Shown here one piece after another: positions 7,539-16,748 of a stretch of DNA of 64,000 nt; within the stretch, counting starts at the first letter, position 1; each line of letters begins with the position of its first letter. Under the pieces are notes generated by a model. It did no database searches, was not told where the DNA came from, and saw nothing but the letters and a program-made list of their open reading frames with translations. The position numbers and the translations under genes are program-made. The DNA is taken from NCBI GenBank assembly GCA_949294665.1, contig CASFID010000014.1:1-64000 (forward strand). Direction: 5' to 3'. This DNA is from an uncultured Eubacteriales bacterium. Lineage in GTDB: Bacteria; Bacillota; Clostridia; Lachnospirales; Lachnospiraceae.

Positions 7539-10190
7539 TTACCATCTGTTTTTCAGTCTGTTCTGCAGCCGGTAGATCGTATTAAGCGCGTCGATAGGCG
7601 TCATATTGCCGACGTCCAGATTTTTAAGTTCTTCAAGGACATCGTCGTCTTTAACTGTGTCAAAGAGCGACATCTGTGCGATATCCACTTCGTCGTACTT
7701 TTTTGCTTTTGTTTTTTTCTTCGACGACCGGTCTCTGACAGTGATCTCACTGACCCTGGCAGTGATATCTTCCTCGCTCAGTTCCTCTACGATTTCTTTC
7801 GCTCTGTCGATGACCATATCCGGAACGCCCGCCAGCTTTGCCACCTGGATCCCATAGCTTTTGTCCGCTCCCCCTTTTACGATCTTTCTCAAAAATACGA
7901 TATCGTCGCCCTTTTCCTTGACTGCGATGCAGTAGTTGTTCACATTCTCGATCTTGCCCTCCAGTTCCGTCAGCTCATGGTAATGTGTGGCAAAAAGTGT
8001 TTTTGCCCCGAGGAGCCTGCTGTCGCTGATGTATTCCACCACTGCCCAGGCGATGGACAATCCGTCGAACGTGCTCGTTCCCCGCCCGATCTCATCTAAG
8101 ATCAAAAGACTTCTGGATGTTGCATTTCTCAAGATGTTAGCCACCTCCGTCATCTCCACCATAAATGTACTCTGACCGGACGCGAGATCATCGGATGCCC
8201 CCACTCTTGTGAATATCCTGTCCGACAGCCCGATATCGGCGCTCTTCGCAGGCACAAAGGAGCCGACCTGCGCCATCAGGGCAATCAGGGCAGTCTGTCT
8301 CATATAGGTAGATTTTCCGGCCATATTGGGACCGGTTATGATCGATATCCTGTGTTTTTTGTCATCAAGATATGTGTCATTTGCGATAAACATCTCATTG
8401 GGGATCATCCTTTCTACAACAGGATGTCTTCCTTCTTTGATATCAATGACGCCTTTCTCATTGATCCCTGGCCTGACATATTCATTCCGCTCCGCGACAA
8501 GAGCAAGCGATGCGAAAACGTCAAGCGCCGCTACCGCCTTCGCCGTCTGCTGGATGCGTTCTACCTGAGAGGCGATCTTTTCCCTTACTTCCGTGTAAAG
8601 TTCATATTCCAGAGCATACAGTTTATCCTCCGCCCCCAGGATCATGTCCTCCAGTTCCTTTAATTCCGGCGTGATATAGCGCTCTGCATTGGCAAGCGTC
8701 TGTTTGCGCGTATAATACTCCGGGACCAGATCCCTGTAAGAGTTGGTCACTTCCAGGTAATACCCGAATACTTTGTTGTATTTGATCCGAAGATTCTTGA
8801 TCCCGGTCTTTTCCCTCTCGTCCTCTTCCAGCTTCGCCAGCCAGTCCTTTCCGTCAGACTTCGCACGCCGGAGCTTATCGACTTCCTCGTTGTATCCGTC
8901 ACGGATGATATTTCCTTCTTTCATCGCGATCGGCGGTTCTTCCCTTATAGCGTTCTGTATCAGCACACACAGATCGTCCAGTGGATCCAGATCCGCGCAG
9001 ATCTGCTCTAAAAGAGCACATTTCATATCCTGAAGGACATACCGTATGGGAGGAAGCATCTCCAGGGACGTCTGGAATGCTGTAAGATCTCGTGGATTTG
9101 CGGAGCCGTATGTAATTTTTGTTATAAGTCTTTCCAGGTCGTAGACCGGGGAGAGATATTCCCTGATCTCTTCTCTGGATATCGCTTCGTTTTTGAGTTT
9201 TCCTACCGCGTCAAGACGTTTTTCTATCTCCTCTTTTTCTATCAGAGGCTGTTCTATGTATTTACGCAGCGTCCTTGCCCCCATGGCGGTCTTTGTCTTA
9301 TCCAGCACCCACAGAAGGGAACCTCTTTTCTGCTTTTCCCTGAGAGTCTCGCACAGCTCCAGATTGCGCCGCGTTGAACTGTCGAGCATCATATATCTGC
9401 CGGATGTATACGGCGTGATATGCGTCAGGTTGGACAGATCGTTTTTCTGCGTTTCCAGAAGATATGTCAGAAGCGCTCCCGCACTTATGATACCACAGTC
9501 GTAATCTCCGAGCCCAAGCCCCGCGAAGGAAGATACCCGGAAATGTTCCAGCAGTTTCTGCCTGCACAAGGCATCGTCAAAATACCAGGAATCCAGCGAA
9601 TATATCGTAATATTCAAACGGTCTTTCATTTCTTCGAGATCCATCCCGCTCATGTAGAATGCTTCATTGCAGATAATCTCCGAGGGGGAGAAACGATAGA
9701 TCTCGTCCATCAGTTTCGCGCTGTCTTCTATCTCTGTCACAAAATAATCCCCGGTCGTGATATCCGCTACAGAGATGCCGTATCGATCCGCAATATACAC
9801 AATACACATGATATAGTTGTTCCTGGATTCATCCAGAGCCTGTGTGTCAAGATTTGTCCCCGGCGTCACGATACGCACGACTTCTCTCTTCACAATGCCT
9901 TTTGCCGTCTTTGGATCCTCCACCTGTTCACAGATCGCTACTTTATACCCTTTTTTCACTAGTTTGTTCAGATAGCTGTCCACTGCGTGGTAAGGGACGC
10001 CGCACATGGGCGCCCGCTCTTCCTGTCCGCAGTTTTTTCCTGTCAGAGTGATCTCCAACTCTCTGGAGGCGGTCAGCGCATCATCAAAAAACATCTCGTA
10101 AAAGTCGCCTAATCTATAGAACAGAATGCAGTCTGGATACTGGGATTTCGTCTCCATATACTGTTTCATCATCGGTGTTAATTCAGCCAA
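7539..10190 (-). CDS. mutS: DNA mismatch repair ATPase MutS
   Basis: MutS binds mismatches and recruits MutL. I choose a TTG start at 10188-10190 (reads MAELTPMMKQY), 7 nt after AGGAG, giving 883 residues. A longer frame from an upstream ATG lacks a ribosome binding site and adds 16 non-conserved residues. The mismatch-recognition Phe-x-Glu motif is present (FYEMFF) near residue 30. The C-terminal ABC ATPase has GPNMAGKST, the Walker B region (LLILDEIGRGTST) and FATHYHELTEL. A Lys-rich linker (SSKKKTKAKK) precedes the C-terminal tail. It is the first gene of the five-gene operon. Confidence 0.97.
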   Translation of the reverse strand: MAELTPMMKQYMETKSQYPDCILFYRLGDFYEMFFDDALTASRELEITLTGKNCGQEERAPMCGVPYHAVDSYLNKLVKKGYKVAICEQVEDPKTAKGIVKREVVRIVTPGTNLDTQALDESRNNYIMCIVYIADRYGISVADITTGDYFVTEIEDSAKLMDEIYRFSPSEIICNEAFYMSGMDLEEMKDRLNITIYSLDSWYFDDALCRQKLLEHFRVSSFAGLGLGDYDCGIISAGALLTYLLETQKNDLSNLTHITPYTSGRYMMLDSSTRRNLELCETLREKQKRGSLLWVLDKTKTAMGARTLRKYIEQPLIEKEEIEKRLDAVGKLKNEAISREEIREYLSPVYDLERLITKITYGSANPRDLTAFQTSLEMLPPIRYVLQDMKCALLEQICADLDPLDDLCVLIQNAIREEPPIAMKEGNIIRDGYNEEVDKLRRAKSDGKDWLAKLEEDEREKTGIKNLRIKYNKVFGYYLEVTNSYRDLVPEYYTRKQTLANAERYITPELKELEDMILGAEDKLYALEYELYTEVREKIASQVERIQQTAKAVAALDVFASLALVAERNEYVRPGINEKGVIDIKEGRHPVVERMIPNEMFIANDTYLDDKKHRISIITGPNMAGKSTYMRQTALIALMAQVGSFVPAKSADIGLSDRIFTRVGASDDLASGQSTFMVEMTEVANILRNATSRSLLILDEIGRGTSTFDGLSIAWAVVEYISDSRLLGAKTLFATHYHELTELEGKIENVNNYCIAVKEKGDDIVFLRKIVKGGADKSYGIQVAKLAGVPDMVIDRAKEIVEELSEEDITARVSEITVRDRSSKKKTKAKKYDEVDIAQMSLFDTVKDDDVLEELKNLDVGNMTPIDALNTIYRLQNRLKNRW

Positions 10191-10267
10191 AATCTTACTC
10201 CTTTTCTGAACCATGCACTGACATGTATCTTGCCGCATGCAGGTATAAATTAAATTTCTGCTGATGT

Positions 10268-10296
10268 ATTATAGCATTTTTGAGAATTCTATTCAA
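10268..10296 (-). promoter_or_regulatory. Promoter of the mutS operon
   Basis: On the minus strand, -35 TTGAAT (10291-10296) and consensus -10 TATAAT (10268-10273) are spaced by 17 bp. Transcription would start near 10260, leaving a leader of about 70 nt before the TTG start of mutS. Confidence 0.75.
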
Positions 10297-10375
10297 CTAT
10301 AGGAAAATGAATATGGAACTTAGTTTGTGGATTATACTTTTAAGAAAAGCGAGACATGAATAATAAATATAAGAA

Positions 10376-10406
10376 GGGGCTGCCGCATCAATTCGTGCGG
10401 AGCCCC
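10376..10406 (-). terminator. Terminator of the glycyl radical/sugar operon
   Basis: GGGGCTGCCGCA (10376-10387) pairs with TGCGGAGCCCC (10396-10406) around an 8-nt loop with one bulged base. On the minus strand it is followed by a T-rich stretch (TTCTTATATTTATT). It lies 25 bp after the stop of the PfkB kinase gene and ends the nine-gene operon. Confidence 0.85.
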
Positions 10407-10431
10407 TCTCTAGATTCATATAAATACAATG

Positions 10432-11577
10432 TTATTCAACTTTTTCCCATCCATTTTTTATTTTCTCGCCCATTACCCGAAAAGATTCCAGCCCACTTAA
10501 CGCATCATAAGTTGTTACGCACGAGGCGCCGGCAGCCGCCGCAAAGTGCAGGGCTTCTTTCCAGTCAATTCCCTTCAGGGCTGAATACAAAAATGCCGCT
10601 ATACTGACATCACCGGCTCCCATAGCCGATACAACCCTCTCAGGCTTATAACTTCTTTCAAAATACTCCTGACAAGACCAGGAAAGTAAAGAAGTCGACA
10701 GCCCACCGCCGATATTTTTTATATGGTTTTGTGTATTCGTTCTGAAATATATCCCACGGGCGCCGCATTTGATTAAAACTATCTTTGCTCCCCATTTCAT
10801 AAGTTTGTCTGCCATCGGTCTGATATGTTTTTCTATCGATAAAACATCTGTAATATCTTTGCCTTTGCTTTTTTCAATCAGTTCATAATACATGGACCGA
10901 TCAATAAAATAGACAAGTTCCTCAAAACTCGGTGCAAAAATATCAACATATGGCATTACTGTCTGCAGTATTTGATCCCAGTCAGCTTTTCCACCTTCTG
11001 ACATCTCATCTGCAATCGCCATATCTAATGAAGTAGCGACACCTGATTGCTTCACATTTTTAAAAAGCCGGATAAACTCTTCACCTTCATTCGCATACAT
11101 ATGACGCATGATAGGGGGATATCCAAAATGAAACAGATTTGCTTTTTCAACAATCTCAAAATCCACATCTTCAAAACCGAACGAATTATTGGCTCCCGAA
11201 TTGTGCAGAATAATCCTGTCAATACCTTTTACAGATAAAACAATTGAATATGCCGTCTCCACATTCGCATTCGTTTCCTTCACGAACTCTGCCTTTACTC
11301 CGAGCTTACTGATCTGCTCCTGAATAAGCCAGCCAAACTTATCATCCCCTATTTTAGCCATAAGGTATACGTCAGCGCCAAATTTTTTCATTGCCAATCC
11401 TGTGTTTCCAACAGAACCGCCGATATGAATATCCGCACTGCCTACAGGAATTATTTTTCCCGGTTTAAAAAGTTGAGATATTGTTTCATAGTTTTTATGC
11501 TCCTGGAAAGATGGTGCGATATCTAAACAAATGTGACCTGCTGAAACTACAGCTTTTTTCTCATTGTATGATTTCAT
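10432..11577 (-). CDS. PfkB-family carbohydrate kinase
   Basis: This 381-residue sugar kinase of the ribokinase/PfkB fold has the N-terminal glycine-rich signature GGSVGNTGLA (residues 53-62). The C-terminal ATP/catalytic signature is SAMGAGDVSIAAF, with the catalytic Asp in GAGD. At 381 residues it is longer than the usual 300-330, with an insertion around residues 210-240 (DRSMYYELIEKSKGKD). It is the last gene of the operon, one base after the aldolase gene. The likely role is ATP-dependent phosphorylation of the imported sugar or of an intermediate, making the substrate for the aldolase or the glycyl radical enzyme. Exact specificity is not readable. Confidence 0.88.
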   Translation of the reverse strand: MKSYNEKKAVVSAGHICLDIAPSFQEHKNYETISQLFKPGKIIPVGSADIHIGGSVGNTGLAMKKFGADVYLMAKIGDDKFGWLIQEQISKLGVKAEFVKETNANVETAYSIVLSVKGIDRIILHNSGANNSFGFEDVDFEIVEKANLFHFGYPPIMRHMYANEGEEFIRLFKNVKQSGVATSLDMAIADEMSEGGKADWDQILQTVMPYVDIFAPSFEELVYFIDRSMYYELIEKSKGKDITDVLSIEKHIRPMADKLMKWGAKIVLIKCGARGIYFRTNTQNHIKNIGGGLSTSLLSWSCQEYFERSYKPERVVSAMGAGDVSIAAFLYSALKGIDWKEALHFAAAAGASCVTTYDALSGLESFRVMGEKIKNGWEKVE

Positions 11578-11578
11578 A

Positions 11579-12529
11579 TCATTTTCCCCTGGTTGTGTCT
11601 TCTTTTTGAAGTTCTTTTATCACTTCGGTTACAATGGTCTTAATAATTTCTTTCCTCTCTATTTGCATATATTCTGCTTTTCCGGCAGAGCCAAAAAGAG
11701 TCATCTTTCTGATAACTGATTCTTTCACTGCATTAACCGCTGCCGGTATGAGATCAATAATCCCTTTATTCATACGATCAAAAGCACTAAATTCCGCCTC
11801 TACGGCAGCTATATTAATATCTGTAAAGATATTGATTTTACTGATGCCTTTTTCGATTGCCTTTTTAAAATCATAATCTGACAAGCCGGAACCGCCATGA
11901 AGAACAAGGGGAATATCGATTGTATCTGCAATAGCTTTAATTCTCTCAAAATCAAGTTTTGGAGGCAGTTTATATGTTCCGTGCGCAGTTCCTACAGAAA
12001 TTGCCAGGGCATCCACGCCTGTTTTTTCTACAAAATCCTTAGCCTGTTTCGGATCCGTAAAATACCGGCCTGGATCTGTCTGTACAGAGTTTCCCTCTGC
12101 CGAATTATCATTGTCTCCTACATGTCCAAGTTCTGCTTCAATTGTGGCTCCATACGAATGTGCAATCTCCGTCATCTCTTTTACTTTCTCAACATTAATG
12201 TCGTAAGGATCTGTAGAGCAATCATACATGATAGACGAAAACCCCAGCTTCAGTGCTTTTATACATGTTTCCTTTCTCAATCCATGATCTAAATGTACTA
12301 CTACCGGAACACTTGCTTTTTGGGACATAGGGAGCAAATAATAAGAAACTTCTTCTAATGGGCCATATGGGAACAAAACTTCTGCTGTTCCTACTATAAC
12401 CGGCGAACGCATTTCTTCCGCCGCGGCAAGGATTCCTCTTGCCAATTCAAGATTTACAGCATTAAAAAGGCCCACCGCATACTTTCCCTTACGTGCAGGT
12501 ATAAGAACATCATTTAATGTTGCAAGCAT
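11579..12529 (-). CDS. Class II ketose-phosphate aldolase (Fba/GatY/KbaY family)
   Basis: This 316-residue zinc aldolase has family metal and catalytic positions His82 and Asp81 (HLDHG), the Glu131/Glu133 region (EAELGHVG), His183 (SVGTAHGTY) and His211 (LHGGSG). It would cleave a phosphorylated ketose to a triose phosphate plus a second three-carbon product. Whether the substrate is fructose 1,6-bisphosphate, tagatose bisphosphate or a deoxy-ketose monophosphate cannot be decided from the motifs. The gene sits between the LacI regulator and the PfkB kinase in the inducible operon, which argues for a dedicated catabolic aldolase rather than the glycolytic enzyme. Confidence 0.9.
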   Translation of the reverse strand: MLATLNDVLIPARKGKYAVGLFNAVNLELARGILAAAEEMRSPVIVGTAEVLFPYGPLEEVSYYLLPMSQKASVPVVVHLDHGLRKETCIKALKLGFSSIMYDCSTDPYDINVEKVKEMTEIAHSYGATIEAELGHVGDNDNSAEGNSVQTDPGRYFTDPKQAKDFVEKTGVDALAISVGTAHGTYKLPPKLDFERIKAIADTIDIPLVLHGGSGLSDYDFKKAIEKGISKINIFTDINIAAVEAEFSAFDRMNKGIIDLIPAAVNAVKESVIRKMTLFGSAGKAEYMQIERKEIIKTIVTEVIKELQKEDTTRGK

Positions 12530-12593
12530 TTATCTTACCTCATTTCCATCTGTAAATATAAGCATTATCATTATCCTCTTAAACAAAAACATA

Positions 12594-13571
12594 TTAAGTT
12601 GTCATCCCTTTTACAAGCCGGATATCTTCTAAAGCAATATTGCTGGATATCTTCTCTCCATTGATTTTGCGTATCAGGATCTCTACAACTTTATCGGCTA
12701 TCAGATCAAATGGCTGCTCCACGTATGTAAGTGTCGGATACATTAATTTGGCGATATCTCCTCCATCATATCCGACAAGTTTTACCTCCTCAGGAATTTT
12801 ACGGCCCGAATCAAGCAAATATTTCATTACATTCGCTATAACTAAATCAGAAGAAAATACTCCGTCAATTTCAGGATATTCTTCAAAGACTTTTTTCGCT
12901 TCATTATAGTATTGATCACGTCTGAGTTCATTTCTCTTTAGAGAATAATCTATACATCTGATCCTGTTTTCTTTTAAAATCTCTGCGAAAATGCTATTTC
13001 TGATAAAGGAGGGGGTTTTCACATTCACATCACCCTGCATCTGAATTACACACTTACAACGATTTCGGACAAATTCTTCTGCAGCCAGTCTTCCTCCTTT
13101 TGCATGATCTGAAGAAATAGTGGGAATCGAATCACTCAGGGTAACATCGAGCGCTACCACCGGCATTTCGATCGCCCGGTACTGCTCCGTTTTTAACATA
13201 TGTGTTCCGATGATAATACCATCTACTTTATTCTGGAACAACATGTTTAAATATTCGTTTTCATAAGAGCCTCTGTCTTTGGAATTACATAAAAATAATT
13301 TATAACCCCGCTTACGTAATCTGGTTTCAATCCGCTCTGTCATCTCAGTAAAAAATGGAATCGCAACATCAGGAATAAGCAATCCGATATAAGAAGTTCT
13401 CCTGTTATGGAAACTTCTTGCAAGCTGGTTTGGCTGATAATTTAGCGCCGCCATTGCATTCTGTACTTTTTCTTTTGTCTCAACGGAAATGTAGCCTCTG
13501 TCATTCATAACCCGAGACACCGTTGTAATTGAAACGCCGGCTTCTTTTGCCACTTCTTTAATTGTTACCAT
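12594..13571 (-). CDS. LacI-family transcriptional regulator
   Basis: This 325-residue regulator has an N-terminal LacI helix-turn-helix (residues 2-25, TIKEVAKEAGVSITTVSRVM) and hinge helix, followed by a periplasmic-binding-protein-like effector domain. It is embedded between the glycyl radical activase and aldolase genes, so it is transcribed with its own targets. The likely operators are two copies of a motif with a central AAACGATTG upstream of the substrate-binding protein gene, one covering the -35 box. The effector is presumably the imported compound or its phosphate. Confidence 0.92.
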   Translation of the reverse strand: MVTIKEVAKEAGVSITTVSRVMNDRGYISVETKEKVQNAMAALNYQPNQLARSFHNRRTSYIGLLIPDVAIPFFTEMTERIETRLRKRGYKLFLCNSKDRGSYENEYLNMLFQNKVDGIIIGTHMLKTEQYRAIEMPVVALDVTLSDSIPTISSDHAKGGRLAAEEFVRNRCKCVIQMQGDVNVKTPSFIRNSIFAEILKENRIRCIDYSLKRNELRRDQYYNEAKKVFEEYPEIDGVFSSDLVIANVMKYLLDSGRKIPEEVKLVGYDGGDIAKLMYPTLTYVEQPFDLIADKVVEILIRKINGEKISSNIALEDIRLVKGMTT

Positions 13572-13600
13572 CTTATCCCCTCCATTGATTCAAATATCAG

Positions 13601-14497
13601 TTATGAGATCACGACATTTTTATTTACTGACTGAATCATTTCCTTTATTTTTTGCATTCTGCCGGCATCAGGCTCCTGAAACACTTTTGCCTTCATTTGC
13701 AGGCTTTGCGCCTTATAGAGTCCATAGGAATGATATGTCAGCAGATCAATTCTTTCAATTTTGCCCAACTCTCTATAGTATGCCGTAAAGGCCGATATGT
13801 CCTCATCCGAATCATTCACCTGATGTATTAAAGGCATACGTATCCAGATTTCAGTTTTTCCTGTCCGTGATAACCGTTTCAGATTTTCTAAAATAAGTCT
13901 GTTTGCAACTCCTGTATATTCTTTGTGGATATGATTCCTGACCGCCTTGACATCGAATAAAAATAAATCTGTGTATGGAATTATTTTTTCAAAATTACTC
14001 CATGAGACACAGCCGGCAGTATCAACGGCGGTATGTATTCCTTTTTCTTTTGCCATTTTTAACATTTCAGACACTTCTTCAATCTGGAGCATTGGTTCTC
14101 CGCCCGAAAGAGTAATGCCTCCCCATCCGAATATCAGATCATCGTAACAGGCGTCGTCTAAAGTATCCCGGATATCAACATATCTCCCGGACATCTGAAG
14201 TGCGTCTGCATAGCAGTTCTCGACACAGACTCCACAAACTGCGCATTTTTCAAGATCAAGCTGCCATCTGTTATTCTTTATTGAAATTGCTTTTTCTGGG
14301 CATACATTTAAACAGACTCCACATCCTCTGCATCTTTTTTCCATATATTGGATTTCTCTGTACCGGTGCTGTGTTTCCGGATTGTGGCACCACTGGCACC
14401 TGAGATTACACCCTTTCAGAAAATAAGTGGTACGTATTCCCGGGCCATCATGCATACTGTATCGCTGAATCTGAGAAATAAATAATTTGTTACCCAT
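13601..14497 (-). CDS. Glycyl-radical enzyme activating enzyme (radical SAM)
   Basis: This 298-residue radical SAM activase abstracts a hydrogen from the C-terminal glycine of its partner enzyme. The SAM cluster motif is Cys30-x3-Cys34-x2-Cys37. An inserted ferredoxin domain with two 4Fe-4S motifs (CRGCGVCLNVCPE and CAVCGVCVENC, about residues 55-95) is typical of activases for dehydratase or lyase-type glycyl radical enzymes and absent from the plain PFL activase. The motif TLSGGEP follows (about residue 128). The gene overlaps the partner's stop codon by 8 bp, a strong sign of a dedicated pair. Confidence 0.95.
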   Translation of the reverse strand: MGNKLFISQIQRYSMHDGPGIRTTYFLKGCNLRCQWCHNPETQHRYREIQYMEKRCRGCGVCLNVCPEKAISIKNNRWQLDLEKCAVCGVCVENCYADALQMSGRYVDIRDTLDDACYDDLIFGWGGITLSGGEPMLQIEEVSEMLKMAKEKGIHTAVDTAGCVSWSNFEKIIPYTDLFLFDVKAVRNHIHKEYTGVANRLILENLKRLSRTGKTEIWIRMPLIHQVNDSDEDISAFTAYYRELGKIERIDLLTYHSYGLYKAQSLQMKAKVFQEPDAGRMQKIKEMIQSVNKNVVIS

Positions 14498-16733
14498 TCA
14501 CTATTGTTCTCCCTATAATCTCATCCTGAATTTCTGGAGCAAGCGAAGTGAAATAAGCGCTGAAGCCGCATACTCTGACAATAATATTTTTATATTGTTC
14601 CGGATCTTTTTTTGCTTTTTCGAGTTTACTTACGTCAAGCATATTAATATCCAAAGCGCTTCCGCCTGCTCTGAGGAAGGCTTTTACTGTCATATTAAGA
14701 TAATCCTTATTTATACTGCTTTTGCTGACAGGCATCTCAAGATAAGTAACTCCGCTTCCAGGATAAAGTGACAGATCGATTTTTGAGATTGCGGACAATA
14801 TATTTGCTATATTTGTAATTCCACTCTGTTCTGTCGGATTAATTCCTCTCGACAAGGCTACCCCTGCCTCTCTTCCGTCCGGGGTAGCTCCAACTTTATC
14901 TTTCATCCAGTCAAACAAATAGAACACGAATAATGAAGCTTCATATTTCCCGTCTCGTGAGTTGTCATAATGGGAGGTCACAGCTGCGGCATCCGCAAAA
15001 AATCTTTGAGAAAACTCCTCAGATTCCTCCGAACCGTCTCCAAATTGAGGACATCTATTTTTAATATAGTCCTGTATTCTCTGGCTGTCCACATAATTTT
15101 TGCTTAGAATATCCGAAAATTCTTTAAGACTCAGCATTTTCCGGTCATACACCATCGTTTTTATAGCCAGAAGCGAGTTGATTGCCGTTCCAATCCCTAC
15201 CATTGGAATACTTGTACTATTATATACAGCTCCCCCTTCTGTCATATCTTTGCCCTTTTCTATACAGTCGTCCATAGTTGCGGAAATCATTGCGCATGGA
15301 TTATATAACGCTGCTTTTTTTTCGTACTGATTAACTTTTTGCACCAACCCCTTATATAGAGTTTTTAACCTTTCCACAAAATTTTCATACAGATCCTCAA
15401 AACTTTCCCAATCTAGCCATCTGCTGTCGGTATTACAGGATTTGGCCATAAAAGCATTTAATTTATTATCCAGAAATGTATTGACTAGTTGAGGCAGACT
15501 AATATATAAAAAGGCTCTGCTATTAAATTCTTTATTATCCAGAACCGGTTCCTGACATCCCCCTGCGGAATACAGGCGTGAATCCTCCAAAAGTTTTCCC
15601 ATTTTCACATTTGCTTTGATAATAATATCATCATTCAAAAACGAAAAAATATTCTGCCCTTTTGCGACCATTGCACTGCACATATCAAAATATTCATCGG
15701 GATGATTTACAGTCATTCTTGCCTGAACTTTTGGATTAACAAATCCAAATTCATCATAACATTCCAGGATCATTCTGCTGATATCATTCCAGATCAGCTG
15801 ACCCTTTTCATTACAGCCTCCTATTGTAATACTGCAATTTGTGGAAGCGAAATCACAATTTTCCAGATCCCATCTTGCATCTGTATGGGAAAGCCAGTGC
15901 GCCATATAATTTTTGGCAGATTCATAGGTGATTTTTCCCGACGAGATATCCTTTTCATAATAAGGCAAGAGTATTCTGTCAAGATGACCTAAAACAGCAA
16001 CGGCTACACCCTCCAGATCAATTGCCATTTCTTTCATAAAAAGAATCGCACAAAGAGCCTCATAAAAACCAGAGGCCGGCTTATACGGAACATTTTTTGC
16101 CGCGTGAGTAATTTCTCTGAGGTTTTCAGCAAAATCAGGATTGCTTTCATGCTTGAGCATTTCCTCTGCTTTTGAGGCAAAATTCTCTGCGATCTGTTTC
16201 AAAGCCCCACACATTGTCAAAACGCTCTGATAAAATGATATTTTTCTGTCATCAGATTCTTTATCCAGTTTGCTTCTGACTTCCTCTTCAATCCCTGAAA
16301 TTCCTACGTGGAGAACTTTTTCATATCCCATCGTATGATGCGCCATATCTGTAAATACTTCACCCCATACAAGATCTCTGTCCTGATACGGCTTCATCCA
16401 CTTCTGGAACTCTTCCATTATAAAATTATTTTTTCTGGTAAACCAGCCTTCCAGTCCGGGCCCCGGTGGATATCCGTTCTGGCTTGTATTGCGCATTCGC
16501 CCGGATACCAGTTCAAAGAAAAACGGGGATGTACGGAAAACATGTACATCACATAATTCTGCCGCTCCTTTATATACCAGAGCCTTTTTTTTATAGGAAT
16601 ATTCTGAACCTGTTTCTGCAAGCCACTCATCCATGATCTTCTGTTGTTTTGATACATCGTACGGCATCTTTTCGTAATATTCCTCAAATTCCCGAAAAAG
16701 TTTATCCTTATATTTTTTAAACAGACACGCCAT
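14490..16733 (-). CDS. Glycyl radical enzyme, unassigned dehydratase/lyase clade
   Basis: This 747-residue member of the pyruvate formate-lyase superfamily has its radical site in RVCGFSAYF, with Gly723 the expected radical glycine. The thiyl cysteine is Cys393 in GGCQEP, followed by Glu395. This single Cys plus Cys-x-Glu arrangement marks eliminating enzymes (dehydratases, C-O, C-S or C-N lyases) rather than PFL, which has two adjacent cysteines. I cannot assign it to glycerol, propanediol, choline, hydroxyproline or sulfonate enzymes. Its neighbours (sugar ABC importer, PfkB kinase, ketose aldolase, MDR dehydrogenase) point to a sugar or anhydro-sugar substrate. The enzyme should be oxygen-sensitive and cytoplasmic. 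Confidence 0.93.
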   Translation of the reverse strand: MACLFKKYKDKLFREFEEYYEKMPYDVSKQQKIMDEWLAETGSEYSYKKKALVYKGAAELCDVHVFRTSPFFFELVSGRMRNTSQNGYPPGPGLEGWFTRKNNFIMEEFQKWMKPYQDRDLVWGEVFTDMAHHTMGYEKVLHVGISGIEEEVRSKLDKESDDRKISFYQSVLTMCGALKQIAENFASKAEEMLKHESNPDFAENLREITHAAKNVPYKPASGFYEALCAILFMKEMAIDLEGVAVAVLGHLDRILLPYYEKDISSGKITYESAKNYMAHWLSHTDARWDLENCDFASTNCSITIGGCNEKGQLIWNDISRMILECYDEFGFVNPKVQARMTVNHPDEYFDMCSAMVAKGQNIFSFLNDDIIIKANVKMGKLLEDSRLYSAGGCQEPVLDNKEFNSRAFLYISLPQLVNTFLDNKLNAFMAKSCNTDSRWLDWESFEDLYENFVERLKTLYKGLVQKVNQYEKKAALYNPCAMISATMDDCIEKGKDMTEGGAVYNSTSIPMVGIGTAINSLLAIKTMVYDRKMLSLKEFSDILSKNYVDSQRIQDYIKNRCPQFGDGSEESEEFSQRFFADAAAVTSHYDNSRDGKYEASLFVFYLFDWMKDKVGATPDGREAGVALSRGINPTEQSGITNIANILSAISKIDLSLYPGSGVTYLEMPVSKSSINKDYLNMTVKAFLRAGGSALDINMLDVSKLEKAKKDPEQYKNIIVRVCGFSAYFTSLAPEIQDEIIGRTIVNG

Positions 16734-16748
16734 AATAATTTTTCCTTC

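Noticed and set aside
10302-10431. Possible small RNA between mutS promoter and the sugar operon terminator
   Set aside because: Only the terminator stem is supported; no promoter was found on either strand for a separate transcript.
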